A DNA stretch of 64,000 nt, from NCBI GenBank assembly GCA_963169105.1, contig OY720632.1:9052001-9116000 (forward strand), given 5' to 3'. Shown here one piece after another: positions 43,001 through 48,339 of the stretch; positions within the stretch are counted from its first letter, which is position 1; each line of letters opens with the position of its first letter. Both the position numbers and the translations under genes were made by a program. This stretch comes from Ceriagrion tenellum (lineage: Eukaryota; Arthropoda; Insecta; Odonata; Coenagrionidae). Below the pieces are notes generated by a model that was not told where the DNA came from, made no database searches, and saw only the letters and a list, made by a program, of their open reading frames with translations.

Positions 43001-45381
43001 TAATATGTCACCCTTCTAATGACACCAAATATACAACCCCTTACCACATTACTTTCGGAGATATTTGCCAAAAAATACCAGCCCTTTTACATGGGAAATG
43101 GTACGTGCATGCACTCCAAAGAGACATTATTTACAAAATGAGGTATTTCTAACACTTAGATGTCATAAAAAAAACTAACAGCGTGTAGTTTGTACGTTTT
43201 TCCTACTATATTTGAAAATTAATCATATTGTCACCGCAATAGGTTCTTGGGTATCACAATAAACCTTCCGTTTTGAAGGAGTTTCAAACTCACTGTGCGA
43301 AAAAATTAGTCAAGTTAAAGACTTATTCATATATTTTTACTTAATTACTTACAATTTCTGTCCTATAAAACTATATTATTTTACCATTAATACTGCAATA
43401 TTTAATTGATGTGTCCTAAAGCTGGTGAAATTAAAACGTGTAACTCGAATATGGCTATGGCTATATAAGTCCCTATTCTGACTGGGGAACTATCTCGCTC
43501 GGACTACCTTATGAGAAGATGGCATTTATAGAAGGCTATGGTGGCCATTCGGCTATTAAGAGAGTATAATTCAATGGGTGGATATTTCTTTCAAAGGAGA
43601 TCTTCCAGTAATTCATCATAAAGTCAAAACAATTCTACAACTTTTATTTTGGATGCTTAATTCCTTCCAGTGATTGAAGGATGCAGTGAGCGAACCTTTT
43701 CTACTTGCTGCCATCCTTAGCACCTCAGTAAATTTCTTGAGTCACAGCTACCTGGCGCCCGGTTTGCTGCATTTTGTTCGTACTACCACTCCTAGCACGT
43801 GGCAAGGAAGTGCACGGGTAAAGCATGGCATTGACGAAGCAAAACCACTAGGGCCTATTAGCCCATATGTGTGTGCCTCGTGCAGAGTTGTTTGGCTCCC
43901 CTTTCATCATCGTTCTCAGCCGTGTCCCCATCTTCTCTACCTTCCCCTCCATCCGTTCTCTTCACTCCCTCCATTTTTCCTTTCCCCTCTGCCGCACAGA
44001 AGTGTGCCAGGTTCTTTTGCTTTTGCTATATGTTGGCAGGGTGTCCAGCACTCTGGAAAACTGGGAAGACCTGGAAATCTCAGGGAATTTTATTTTCACT
44101 GGAAATATCAGGGAAATCTCAGGGAAATATCGAATTGACTCTGGAATTTTCTGTGGTGTCAATATATAAAACAGCAACGGAAGCAATGTGACTTTTTTGG
44201 CTAGTTACTAAGTCAAATTTCCCTTGCGTTGTCACATTTTGCATTCCTGTAATCACCGACAGTGGGTACAATGTTTTCTCTATATGTCAGGGGCGATCCC
44301 AGGAATTTATTTGGGGGGGGGCCTCCCATTAATTGGCAATTTTCAGTCATCCTAAAAAAAGTATGAAAATGTTACATCATTATATCTATATAGTAATGAG
44401 CATTAAAATAACTATTAAAAGTATACTTTTCAGATCAGTGATCGGAGTGTTTAATGTTGTATTTGATAAATACGTCTAGTAGTTAAAATTTTTTTGTAAA
44501 ACCCAAAACTTTCGGTGGGATGTATCCCCTTACCCCCCTCCTGGAATCGCCCCTGCTATAGGTGTATTGTGTTCTTATTGGTCATAGTCTGTAAATCAGT
44601 GGCGTAAAGAACGTGCCTTGAACAGCAAGTTACAAAGTCCAATGTCCCTTGCATTGTTGCATTTAGCACAATAAGGAAAAAAGTCAATTCCTTCATTTTT
44701 TTGATTTGTTGATCATATTATATCAATGCTATTCATAGCAAAGTCTGGCTGTAATATGACCTTGTTCCTGAGCACCAGCATGACTATGTTTAAATCTAAG
44801 AAAGGATGGTGATGTGATTTTATCTCAAACTATTTCAAAGTTTTTTTATCTATTTTCCACCAAATACTCAAGTTTAAAAATAATAATTACGTTCAATCAC
44901 TCAAAAAACATACTGAACATTCTCTTATAATTAACGAGAAAAATATCAATATATGTTTTTGTAAAAATATTAACGAGAAAAAAATCAATGCAAGTTTGAA
45001 ATTAATAATTACGTTTAATCACTCAAAAAACATACTGAACATTCTCTTATAATTAACGAGAAAAAATCAATATTTCCTCTGGGAAAATAAAAATTATGTC
45101 TGTAAAACCTGGAATAAATCAGGGAGATTTCAAATGCCCAGCCGCTGGACACTCTGGTTGGGGGCGTGGTAGGAAGGAGGGGGTGTCAGGCGGACAGACA
45201 CGCGTGTGCATGCGTGCGTTCGCCTCCGACAATCTTTCTCTCTGTTCGTGCATTCGCCTGTTTTCACTCTTTAATTTGTGTTGTGTGTGTGTTGCAGAAT
45301 TTCCCGTCGAGCGACATCCAGGGCGTGCTGTCGAAGGCGGCCGAGCTGGCCGGGAGGGGCGGAACGGCGGGCGAGTGCTGA
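9815..45381 (+). CDS. TBC1D13: TBC1D13-like Rab GTPase-activating protein, 3' half, five exons
   Basis: Five exons joined in phase (9815-10013, 13570-13771, 35735-35857, 38710-38767, 45298-45381) encode about 221 residues that follow the C-terminal half of animal TBC1D13 without gaps. TBC proteins stimulate GTP hydrolysis by Rab GTPases; mammalian TBC1D13 acts on Rab35 and affects GLUT4 vesicle traffic, and a similar membrane-traffic role here is inferred. The YVQGMNE motif in the first exon holds the catalytic glutamine finger. The arginine-finger half lies upstream of the window or was missed. All five acceptors and four donors are consensus. Introns are 3.6, 22.0, 2.9 and 6.5 kb and full of transposon relics. 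No exon is broken, and the reading frame appears functional. Confidence 0.92.
10014..11033. other. intron 1, left part, nothing recognised
   Basis: Unique-looking non-coding DNA. The open frame running to 10210 is only read-through past the donor site. Confidence 0.5.
11034..11693 (+). repeat. hAT-type repeat, copy 1 (related to 39008-40026)
   Basis: This block matches both flanks of the element at 39008-40026 in the same orientation: the outer TCAGGGAA-rich parts and the inner CATGATCACATTGTATTACG region, where the two copies are nearly alike. It lacks the extra insert with the BED zinc-finger fragment found in the second copy, and the CAGGGTGG end is not recognisable here. It carries no coding sequence. 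Confidence 0.7.
11890..12560 (+). pseudogene. LINE reverse transcriptase relic
   Basis: On the + strand, broken pieces in correct order resemble a non-LTR reverse transcriptase: EHKMEKVLSEDQCGFMKRRE (the L-E-Q-GF--GR block), then KAFDCVFWKRMP (near 12090, the D--KAFD block), then DIDILTEKKEEPV (near 12400, remains of the catalytic ADD region), then KMEIRVNKIKSVFIKE. Stops and frameshifts are frequent and the catalytic pair is not intact. It lies inside intron 1. Confidence 0.65.
12620..13060 (-). pseudogene. Mutator-like transposase N-terminal fragment
   Basis: Minus-strand frames give, in order, SSAKKLKNVNYEDLET, NSTFVIRNFLLIFNALSEIL followed by a CKSC pair and GPVKFGRTLRPGVGFK, a second CSCSRC-like pair, and YEINRRFMFAFRDLL. 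Zn-binding cysteine pairs followed by (Y/F)-(E/D)INRR--(F/Y)A-R is the layout of the N-terminal region of the Mutator-like transposases widespread in arthropods and cnidarians. The catalytic domain is missing and the frame breaks at least twice. Confidence 0.5.
13061..13569. other. intron 1, right part, nothing recognised
   Basis: The last bases before 13570 form a good acceptor (TTTTTCCAG). Confidence 0.5.
13570..13771 (+). CDS. TBC1D13: TBC1D13 exon, middle of the TBC domain
   Basis: The acceptor is TTTTTCCAG and the donor is GTGAGT at 13772. With the G from the previous exon the frame reads EHAEADCFFCFTNLMGEIRD, then FFIKSLDEAECGISGMM, then LQQQELRPQYYSF. This matches TBC1D13 residue for residue in layout. 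The exon ends after the second base of an Arg codon (AG|G). Confidence 0.93.
13772..14473. other. intron 2, left part, nothing recognised
   Basis: No supported feature before the TA-CAGTAGACTC end at 14474. Confidence 0.5.
14506..16603. other. non-coding, nothing recognised
   Basis: Possibly internal sequence of the element starting at 14476. Frames at 14845-15371 and 15514-15882 show no motif. Confidence 0.4.
16608..17491 (-). repeat. 3' LTR of the gypsy element (884 bp)
   Basis: It matches 23971-24896 throughout, including the G11 run near 17461-17471, except that it has one copy of the 14-bp unit GAGCTGGAGACTGC region where the other LTR has four. It ends with GCTACA on the + strand (TGTAGC on the coding strand). 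A TATATAAA lies at about 17223 on the + strand and reads TTTATATAG on the coding strand, so promoter direction is unclear. A 144-residue antisense open frame (16805-17239) shows no family motif. Confidence 0.95.
17492..19752. other. 2.26-kb non-coding region between pol and the 3' LTR
   Basis: This lies inside the gypsy element, downstream of pol on the coding strand. No envelope-like frame with signal peptide or membrane span is present, and no other gene. A normal polypurine tract is not obvious: the coding strand just before the 3' LTR reads TTCTCCCAGTGGA, which is not purine-only. There is a G9 run near 17530 on the + strand. Confidence 0.6.
19753..23346 (-). CDS. gypsy pol with the gag zinc knuckle (1197 aa): protease, RT, RNase H, integrase
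   Basis: The frame is open from end to end. Residues 105-118 form a CCHC zinc knuckle (CSFC....H....C), normally the end of Gag. Residues 160-162 are the protease DTG. Reverse transcriptase covers about 340-530 with YIDD at 494-497. RNase H follows with D643, E684 and D709 in typical contexts. The integrase has H857, H864, C894 and C897 as zinc ligands, then the catalytic triad D926, D986 and E1021 (35-residue spacing, DD35E). Protease-RT-RNase H-integrase order defines Ty3/gypsy. All catalytic residues seen are intact, so the enzyme set looks functional. The ATG chosen is only the first in the frame; the gag part upstream is in another frame. I do not assign a clade. Confidence 0.95.
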   Translation of the reverse strand: MSRKTSRGFNFLVRPPHDFACSIRNAIQVLALDFPEAQTVEIITDGLNPITKSTGIFSIQPTTFVELDSLISRATKELRASAEYLNTFHGVSHNSPIAVSRQTTCSFCHKNGHHVSDCRKKKRQTRLPAISMMGFPHPHATHLPLLPVIIQSVSSHALIDTGCSISICDEKFFQSLKLRGRNKCFDSINLVTVSSEAFSLKFSVLLKLQIGKFSWVHKFYVAKVPFPVLLGFDFIKKSQMIVLANAVAFQNEPPLLFSYGNEISKTNEVKSTRKSCLVPCLKRTGGLTDYAGPLVSKESVQLPDDLLSELKRLLSQYPDVLTRELGVTSLMTYEIELINPTPIRSHPYSLSPPKTQLMKKHIQSLVDKGIVEVSNSNWSSPAFLIPKKDGTDRLVVDYRKLNKQVKVDGYPTPSVEHAFQYLSSAKYFTILDLNSAFHQIPLTEESKKFTAFVTPFGLFQYTRLPFGFANSPQVFTRLINEVLGDLKYSCVYPYIDDLCIYSKTSSEHVNHVRAVLSRLRAAGLTVSEEKVKLGTASLTFLGHLIKDGTLQVDPDRIKPIKDFPVPKNLKEVARFLGMCGFYSKFIPRYSEISIPLNRLKRKNVPFCWSTAETQAFSQLKQALMNPPVLSFPRFDDEFHLFVDASNVALAAVLNHKVNGHFIPVAYASKALLDHERKFSTYELECMAICWGVDKFSVYLQVQPFHLYTDNGALSWLFSHPKQLGKLGRMVLKLSSYKFTIHHVRGSTNSVADCLSRVIPVQSHSNDECTPIVKVTEEPLPPIACVLHNIPLSFVNIRDHQKSDCLLREIFLKLEKDPLSCPNYFVKGQLLCFGNSQTKKGKVVLPAALRPMIFQYFHCASLGGHLGMVKTYDKISRDYWWKNMRVEIFDMVRKCHMCQTCKPRNNSPPGMLSSKPPNDIWERLFIDFVGPLPSTKNKHQYVLSLIDGFSKFCVLEPARKATAGAVVSVLTQRVFSKLGYPKYLVSDNAAVFKSHLVKQMCLQFGIKQVFTSPYYPCSNQVERLHRNLKSALSILCHNHHSTWDIFIPDLTFAFNTALHASTGHSPAKIFFGRQLPHPLTNHWAIPSEIFCDNVSDEQRKSCLQQVISNLNKAKAKQRESFNKLHSQVTFAPGDLVLSKNHPISSKADKQMAKLMPTWEGPFTLKKYVSPVTVLLEIAPGRERICHVSQLKGYHGVKV
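23294..23830 (-). CDS. gypsy Gag N-terminal frame (178 aa), overlapping pol in a +1 frame
   Basis: The frame begins with an ATG 136 bases after the primer-binding site and runs 178 residues. It has the hydrophobic, helical character of a retrotransposon capsid (for example VPSFDVSNPENWYNFMVKV). It has no zinc knuckle; that motif is encoded at the start of the pol frame. The two frames overlap over 23294-23346, with pol in the +1 frame relative to gag. The overlap contains a run of seven C on the coding strand right before the gag stop. Programmed frameshifting, a one-base indel in the run, or a sequencing error could each explain the split. Confidence 0.8.
   Translation of the reverse strand: MPGGSQNSGNVYARTYATTAEDRRVRSLDQTGESENLVVPEEVTPVLPPERVNVPNPTLGATQGQAIIPLSDGLVIVKDLIAKVPSFDVSNPENWYNFMVKVNEIVSLSLVPLNTLLYLVVTKLPTNSRQSWLSLSTQNHYWPQFTQRLWRSILGNREIDRLVAKNVKRFQFPCETPP
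23955..23966 (-). other. primer-binding site, initiator Met tRNA
   Basis: On the coding strand, four bases after the 5' LTR, the sequence reads TGGTAGCAGAGC. This is complementary to the last 12 bases (GCTCTGCTACCA) of insect initiator methionine tRNA, as I know it from Drosophila. Confidence 0.8.
23971..24896 (-). repeat. 5' LTR of the gypsy element (926 bp)
   Basis: Same sequence as the 3' LTR except for a tandem array near 24617-24675: the 14-bp unit is present four times instead of once, adding exactly 42 bp (926 against 884). No other difference was noticed on reading both through. Confidence 0.95.
24617..24675. repeat. 14-bp minisatellite in the 5' LTR, four units
   Basis: GCTGGAGACTGCGA is repeated in tandem. 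The matching place in the 3' LTR (near 17250) has one unit. Expansion by replication slippage, or by strand transfer during reverse transcription, is likely. Confidence 0.9.
24901..25237. other. non-coding, nothing recognised
   Basis: AT-rich, probably part of the older element interrupted by the gypsy insertion. It ends in TA (25236-25237), the mariner target. Confidence 0.4.
25238..26585 (-). mobile_element. Tc1/mariner-superfamily transposon with ~100-bp inverted repeats
   Basis: The ends are CAGGGTGAGTCAAAAAG... and, reverse-complemented from 26585, CAGGGTGAGTCAAAAAGGAT.... Similarity continues inward for about 100 bases to GTAGCAAACAACC. The left flank is TA (25236-25237) and the right flank is CA (26586-26587), so one base of the TA duplication seems mutated. 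The 1348-bp length is typical of a full mariner. The transposase on the minus strand is broken, so the copy cannot move by itself. Confidence 0.9.
25480..26412 (-). pseudogene. mariner-type transposase, frameshifted
   Basis: A start near 26412 gives MATFTGVERACCVFWFHETN, then the frame changes. The long frame (26397-25651) continues with the helix-turn-helix region (HDKSPGCPRVDDFGIEQVRE, SPRKSTRCASRETGIPQKTI), then TIIFSDESTFHISGKVNTHN with the first catalytic Asp, SPKVNVFCALSKLKVYGPFF, and NYQQDGAPPHF with the second Asp. A stop follows at about 25650. The same frame continues to WWIGREGPIAGPPRSPDLTP with the third acidic residue (an Asp), then LDFFLWGFIK. At least one frameshift and one stop make it inactive. 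Confidence 0.88.
26824..28015. other. AT-rich internal sequence, nothing recognised
   Basis: No transposase blocks could be read in any frame. Confidence 0.4.
28085..28242 (-). mobile_element. tRNA-derived SINE, minus copy
   Basis: The minus strand reads GATGGCTTGGTGGTGTTACTGGC..., with an A-box-like TGGCTTGGTGG and a B-box-like GGTTTGAATCC about 40 bases later: the internal RNA polymerase III promoter of a tRNA-derived SINE. It is the near-exact reverse complement of 28376-28534. The insertion that includes it is bracketed by a 28-bp direct repeat (28025-28052 and 28350-28377). Confidence 0.7.
28376..28534 (+). mobile_element. tRNA-derived SINE, plus copy
   Basis: Contains TGGCTTGGTGGTGTAACTGG (A box) and GGGTTCAAATCCC (B box), then a tail with a T7 run and AACCCTGGTGT. 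It is inverted relative to 28085-28242 with a 133-bp spacer. A 12-bp direct repeat, TCATTTATTATT, flanks the whole pair (28016-28027 and 28534-28545). Confidence 0.7.
28803..29045 (-). pseudogene. CENP-B/pogo-type helix-turn-helix fragment
   Basis: The minus-strand frame has GPRKRSRKTITLEAKMKVIE followed by HFERGERIADI, the first helix-turn-helix of pogo, Tigger and CENP-B proteins (KR-R--LT-E-K--I-----G). After this the frame runs into AT-rich sequence without further homology. It fits the Tigger-type element in which it lies. Confidence 0.65.
29795..30149. other. non-coding, nothing recognised
   Basis: Lies just inside the right end of the outer island. Confidence 0.4.
30183..31879. other. 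intron 2, nothing recognised
   Basis: AT-rich DNA without coding motifs or transposon ends. Confidence 0.5.
31939..32223 (-). pseudogene. LINE C-terminal zinc-knuckle region
   Basis: The frame contains MGLFVGHYQSMRHLHLLKIS followed by CRWCKEVDETTSHLLCECPA, a CCHC knuckle (C-x2-C-x8-H-x3-C) that ends many RNase H-bearing LINE proteins. It lies in order after the RNase H. Confidence 0.8.
32400..32850 (-). pseudogene. LINE RNase H domain, broken
   Basis: NGGRVGAGIYCGILAISLSI opens the domain (near 32780), then after a stop AEVYALLICSKVIKEAGQ follows with the catalytic Glu, then HICTDSQAALKAL with a catalytic Asp, and LPWVPRHKGRARNEKADKLA near the end (H-G--GNE-AD-LA). One in-frame stop at about 32690 breaks it. 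Confidence 0.8.
32991..34506. other. intron 2, nothing recognised
   Basis: Moderately GC-rich near 33720-34000 but without a convincing frame. Confidence 0.4.
34507..34925 (-). repeat. dispersed repeat, copy 2
   Basis: Reverse-complement partner of 4184-4605 (419 against 422 bp), collinear along its length. Confidence 0.8.
35160..35265 (-). repeat. dispersed repeat, diverged partial copy 3
   Basis: Shares the order GAGAT..GAGATC..AATAATT..TAGTATTCACC(C/T)ATC with 34570-34655, but with many differences. Confidence 0.4.
35266..35734. other. end of intron 2
   Basis: The acceptor CTCCTTCAG ends at 35734. Nothing else recognised. Confidence 0.5.
35735..35857 (+). CDS. TBC1D13: TBC1D13 exon, C-terminal part of the TBC domain
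   Basis: The acceptor is CCTTCAG and the donor is GTGAGT at 35858. The first base completes an Arg codon, then the frame reads WLTLLLSQEFHLPDVLRIWD, then SLFADEKRFGFLIHICCSMI. The W-LL-QEF-L-DV-R-WD motif is the conserved C-terminal TBC block. The exon ends after two bases of a Val codon. Confidence 0.95.
35858..36306. other. intron 3, left part, nothing recognised
   Basis: No supported feature. Confidence 0.4.
36307..36435. repeat. long intronic hairpin (129 bp)
   Basis: TGGAGATCAGTTCT at the left pairs with AGAACTGATCTCCA at the right. Inward, GGTTTCCTTC..CGTGTTGTCTTTTTGTGAC pairs with GTCACAAAAAGACAACACG..GAAGGAAACC, and CAGCA pairs with TGCTG around a 4-base centre at about 36371. A few mismatches interrupt the stem. 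It may be a fold-back MITE or a double-stranded RNA source. Confidence 0.8.
36436..38709. other. intron 3, right part, nothing recognised
   Basis: AT-rich. The acceptor TCTTTCTAG ends at 38709. Confidence 0.5.
38710..38767 (+). CDS. TBC1D13: TBC1D13 short exon
   Basis: The acceptor is TTTCTAG and the donor is GTGAGT at 38768. It encodes LLRDQLLKGDFPANVKLLQ, matching the LIREQLLEGDF...LLQ block of TBC1D13, and ends on a codon boundary. Confidence 0.93.
39008..40026 (+). mobile_element. hAT-type non-autonomous element with an inner insertion
   Basis: Starts CAGGGTGGTGATTG and ends, reverse-complemented, CAGGGTGGCAGCTG. CAGGGTGG ends are common in arthropod hAT elements. T-runs on both sides hide the expected 8-bp duplication. 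Its flanks match the repeat at 11034-11693. Between about 39159 and 39601 it has sequence absent from that copy, starting TAGGGGTGAGCCGATA, itself like another hAT end. Confidence 0.5.
39479..39601 (+). pseudogene. BED zinc-finger fragment of a hAT transposase
   Basis: A 40-residue frame begins MSDVWKYFVVKHDDPNKALC followed by KLCNSRVSRGG. (S/D)-VW-YF then C-x2-C then SRGG is the first half of the BED zinc finger at the start of hAT (ZBED-type) transposases. The His pair that completes the finger is missing because the frame ends. Confidence 0.65.
40051..40145 (+). repeat. Penelope-like terminal fragment with a hammerhead-like core
   Basis: CATCATCAGG and CCTGATGATG form an inverted repeat around a single A (40051-40071). 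The right arm continues CTGATGATGGCACGAAGTTGCTTAAACCCGGGTTG. This parallels 55178-55230, including the AAACCCGGGT segment. CTGATGA plus a small hairpin plus AAAC-CCGGGT resembles a hammerhead ribozyme core, although the GAAA is mutated here. Confidence 0.35.
40146..40756. other. intron 4, nothing recognised
   Basis: An open frame at 40482-40769 has no motif. Confidence 0.4.
40757..40869. mobile_element. very small MITE (113 bp)
   Basis: Ends CAGGGTGTCC... and ...GGACACCCTG, flanked by TA on the left and TG on the right. The size and ends suggest a Tc1/mariner-type MITE with one mutated flank base. Confidence 0.5.
40870..41494. other. intron 4; AGCTCC-rich part at 41255-41420
   Basis: GGCCTAATTCTGTAACTCGAAGCTCC begins a stretch with many AGCTCC/GGAGCT motifs, possibly an end of a hAT-type MITE. 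No partner end was identified. Confidence 0.3.
41495..41533. repeat. palindrome with 18-bp perfect arms
   Basis: CATTCTAGAGCTCTCTCC, then CAT, then the exact reverse complement of the first arm. Confidence 0.9.
41607..41690. mobile_element. possible miniature TTAA element (76 bp)
   Basis: TTAA then CACTTTCA at the left; TGAAAGTG then TTAG at the right. This is a piggyBac-like layout with one changed base in the right duplication. It could also be chance, as the repeats are only 8 bp. Confidence 0.3.
41779..41812. repeat. perfect 34-bp palindrome centred on AGATCT
   Basis: AATAGGTGACACTCAGA is followed directly by its exact reverse complement, with no spacer. Confidence 0.9.
41970..42521 (-). 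pseudogene. Tc1-like transposase fragment with nonsense codons
   Basis: The minus strand encodes a helix-turn-helix region (THRGVIPGMVAAGTPISEVA, RRMGVSRITVQTWARC) and LRSRPRPGRP, a GRPR-type linker typical of Tc1 transposases. It continues GARQWLNLECSYATV, TGA, RHLHEAGLKCHQPAHKPLMS, then FVDEKTFRGN with the first catalytic Asp, another TGA, and GRGHLWHPRNTR. Both TGA codons stand where family members usually have Arg or another sense codon. The rest of the DDE domain is missing. Confidence 0.85.
42530..44880. other. intron 4, nothing recognised
   Basis: 44040-44150 has TCAGGGAAAT-rich sequence akin to the hAT-type repeat family; otherwise featureless. Confidence 0.4.
44881..45073 (+). repeat. 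tandem duplication, period 122 bp
   Basis: TAATAATTACGTTCAATCAC at 44881 recurs with one change at 45003, and both copies continue through ACATACTGAACATTCTC and AATTAACGAGAAAAA. Confidence 0.85.
45298..45381 (+). CDS. TBC1D13: TBC1D13 last coding exon
   Basis: The acceptor is TGTGTTGCAG. The frame starts NFPSSDIQGVLSKAAELAG and stops at TGA 45379-45381 after a short tail. It aligns with the (D/N)(Y/F)P-(T/S)D(V/I) and K--EL end of TBC1D13, in phase with the previous exon. Nearly every third codon position is G or C, unlike the other exons, as the exon lies at the start of a CpG-rich patch. The last residues have no counterpart I recognise. Confidence 0.88.
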   Translation, partial: NFPSSDIQGVLSKAAELAGRGGTAGEC

Positions 45382-46800
45382 GGACTGAAAGAGGGGAGTG
45401 GATGGGGGGGGGGGGTCTTTCCCCCCCCCCTCCGCGCACCCCTCCCCGTCCGTCTTATCTCCCGCCCGAACGAGCACCATTGCGCCTGGTCTGCTCGCAT
45501 CGCATCATCATCGTGCACTGCTCCCCTGCGCGGGCGAGCCCTCTGGACGCTGGGGGCGGGGGACGTGTTTATACTCTCCGCGGATCGCCGTGCGCCTCGG
45601 ATCCCTGCGGCTCGGCACCCGCTGCTACTCCAGCTGAGACAGCACGGCGGCGCAGCGTGCGTCGCCCGTTTTCACCTCAGTTCCTCCTTCCTCTTCGGCG
45701 CGCGTGCGCTAAGTGCGAGATGGAGGACGGTGGTGGATGGGCGCATTTGACTCTCCCTGGAAGTCTAATGCCTCCCGCGCGGTAAATCGCGTCCCGGCGG
45801 GAGAGGGCGCGCCGCATTCGATTCCTTGCAGCCGTACGCGTGCCTCCTCGTCTTCGCTTCCTCGGCGTGACTCACTTCTTGATTGAATTAGGTGGTCGAT
45901 TGCTGTGATGGTGCTGGATGCGTCATCGTCACTCTTGGGCCGCCCGCACAGTCTCTTTCGTGAATGTGTGACCAAATTTTTCGCGGTGATCATTGTTAGA
46001 ATAAGTTTGGTTGCCTATATGTATCTGGTGCTACACTGTGTGCGTGCGAGGGGCGGCGAATGTTCTCTCTGGCCGGCCATCTCTCCACAGTGCAAACCCA
46101 ACGTGTGTGCGATTCCTCGTGTCCTTTGCCCTCGTCGTCCCCCCCTCCCACTCTCCTCGGTTCTCTCCCGATGTGCCTATGTTCATTATCGCTTTCGAGG
46201 TCATCCTCCTCATCGGGAAGACCATCCGCCTGTCCTCCGTGTCACAACTCGACGCGTCGTCGAGATAGCGCTCAGAGAGAGGAACTTCATTGATTTTCGC
46301 CGCGTCTTCGCCAGGTCACACTTCCTGCCCCTCGACGCTCGTGTTCTCCCGAGAGTGGTGGTCATTCCATGCACCGTGTCTCTCACCCACCACGCATCTG
46401 CCGATCGCGCCCTCTATTCCGAGAGTGTTTTCAAATGTCCAGCGCGGGATTGAAACGTTTCAGTTTCCTAATCGCAGAATTTTAGGGGCTCTAACATTTT
46501 CATGTACGTCGGTGATTGTTGCGTATGTTGTGAACGCATTCACAGGAGGTGCGTTATCTGTGTTTAGCACTCATGTTATCCGTTGTATTTTTATTTTCTT
46601 TGGTTATTTTGATACTTATTGATACTTATTTTCGCCGAGTTTAAGAAATGGATCATGCGTCTTGGAAGTCTTCTAATTTTTTGGTTTCGCTTCGTTGTCG
46701 GAGGCAATGTATAGGTATTATATTGGTTGAGGGTTTTTATTGTTGTTATTTTCCTTGTAATTTGATGGAGACAATCTGATCGAGTGCCTGTTAGTGTGGA

Positions 46801-47065
46801 GAGTGATTGCACCTCCACTTGCCCTCTCCTCCCACTTCCCCTACCACTTCCCCTCCCACTTCCCCTCCCAATTCCCTTCCCACCTCCCCTCCTACCTCCC
46901 CTCCCACCACCTCCCCTCCTCCCACCTCCCATCTCACCTCCTCCCACCTCCCATCTCCCCTCCTCCCCCCTCCCATCTCCCCTCCTCCCCCCTCCCCTCC
47001 TCCCCCTCCCCTCCTCCAACTTCCCCTCCTCCAGCTTCCCCTCCCACTTCCCCCACACGCCTCTG
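46801..47065. repeat. CCCCTCCCA-type polypyrimidine minisatellite
   Basis: Tandem, degenerate units of CCCCTCC(C/T)ACTT and CCTCCCATCT fill this interval. All frames over it are low-complexity and are not genes. Confidence 0.9.
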
Positions 47066-47966
47066 GGCGCCGCATAGTATCCGATCACAGCATCCCAGTT
47101 GACCTGGGGTGAAACGAAGCCGCGCTCGGAGGAGGGACCAATGGACCACAAGTGTGTGCGCGCGTTGGCACATTTCAAACACCCCCTTGAAGTATACAAT
47201 ATGGAGTCTTTTGATCTAAAAAGCACAGAATTGGCTTGTTACTGCATATGTGGATGATCGTTTTAAATCGTTTTCTTTGGTTGACGGTCATGATTTGAGA
47301 TGAAATACTTGCCTTGCGGAAAAGTCGAAGTAAATGGAGTAAATTTTCTCCTTATTGCATTTAAAGAATGCCAATGGTGTGAAATTCTTTCATAATCCCA
47401 GGTGTCGATCGTATTGCTACATGCAGGTATAGAAAATAATGTTGCTGGGGCAAAGTTAATTGATAAGCCTTTGATTTTATTTATTCTGTTGTATTATTTT
47501 TGCTCTGCTCTTATCTAAGTTCCAGCGGGAAGAAGCAGGTGGTCAAAGCAAGTTGTATTTCACGCTGAAACCTCTGTCCATGTGTCGAATAGGGTGGAGG
47601 GGGGGGGTAATTCGAGGGAAGTGCCATGGTATAGCTCTCGTGGAACTCTCTCTCTGGTTCAGCGTCCGCGCACATTTGGATTGGGGGTTGGGGGTGGCGA
47701 CCGCCAGTCATTCATCAGCGGTGTCGTTGAGTGAGTCATTCGTTTTCTGGCAAATGCAATCGGACGACCTTGTGTTGCGTATGTTGTGTTCCCTTGCCTC
47801 CGGAGTGCTCGTTGGTGCCACCCTCCCTACTGGTGGTCTCCGTCACCTTTGGTGGTCGGTGTTGTGTGGTGTTCCGAGCAGGCATGTATGGTGGTGTTGC
47901 CCGAAGACCTTGTTACTTATCAATATATATATTCGTTAAGTTTGAGAAGAAATACATGTGATGACA

Positions 47967-47972
47967 AATAAA
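47967..47972 (+). terminator. candidate polyadenylation signal AATAAA
   Basis: First canonical AATAAA found after the stop codon at 45381. Confidence 0.35.
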
Positions 47973-48339
47973 TACGTGGTGTAAACATATATTTTATCCC
48001 ATACTGTTTACCTGAGTTTTAATTTCGATTCATTCCCTTCCACATCCCACTTTAGGGCGAAAATTTCAAAGCGTCGAAAATTGAAGGTCTTGAATCTTAA
48101 TCATTTCTTTTTGATGCAAATATAACGTGTACGAAATTTCGAGTCGCTCAATCTGCGGAAACATGTACCACAGGGGTTCCAAAATTTTAATTTTTATGGT
48201 TAAGAGTTGATTATTTTTTCTTTCTAATCCAATTTCTTTCAATTTAACGCATTGTTAAAATTCGGTGTATTTTCTGGGTGATAGAAAGATGCCGCCTTTT
48301 TGGATATTTTTGTGTGATGAAAGCATAAACGAATTCCCG

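Larger units (their letters stand above)
45382..47990 (+). other. probable 3' untranslated region of the TBC1D13-like gene
   Basis: Starts with a GC- and CpG-rich stretch (about 45280-46450) holding long but motif-free frames in several directions. The first clear AATAAA is at 47967-47972. Transcript extent is inferred. Confidence 0.4.

Noticed and set aside
45096..45785. 229-residue open frame overlapping the last TBC1D13 exon
   Set aside because: It is in another frame over GC-rich DNA with few stops, has no family motif, and competes with a well-supported exon.
46591..47226. Long Gly/Arg-rich and Pro/Ser-rich frames over the pyrimidine tract
   Set aside because: Simple-repeat composition keeps several frames open on both strands; no protein feature supports any of them.
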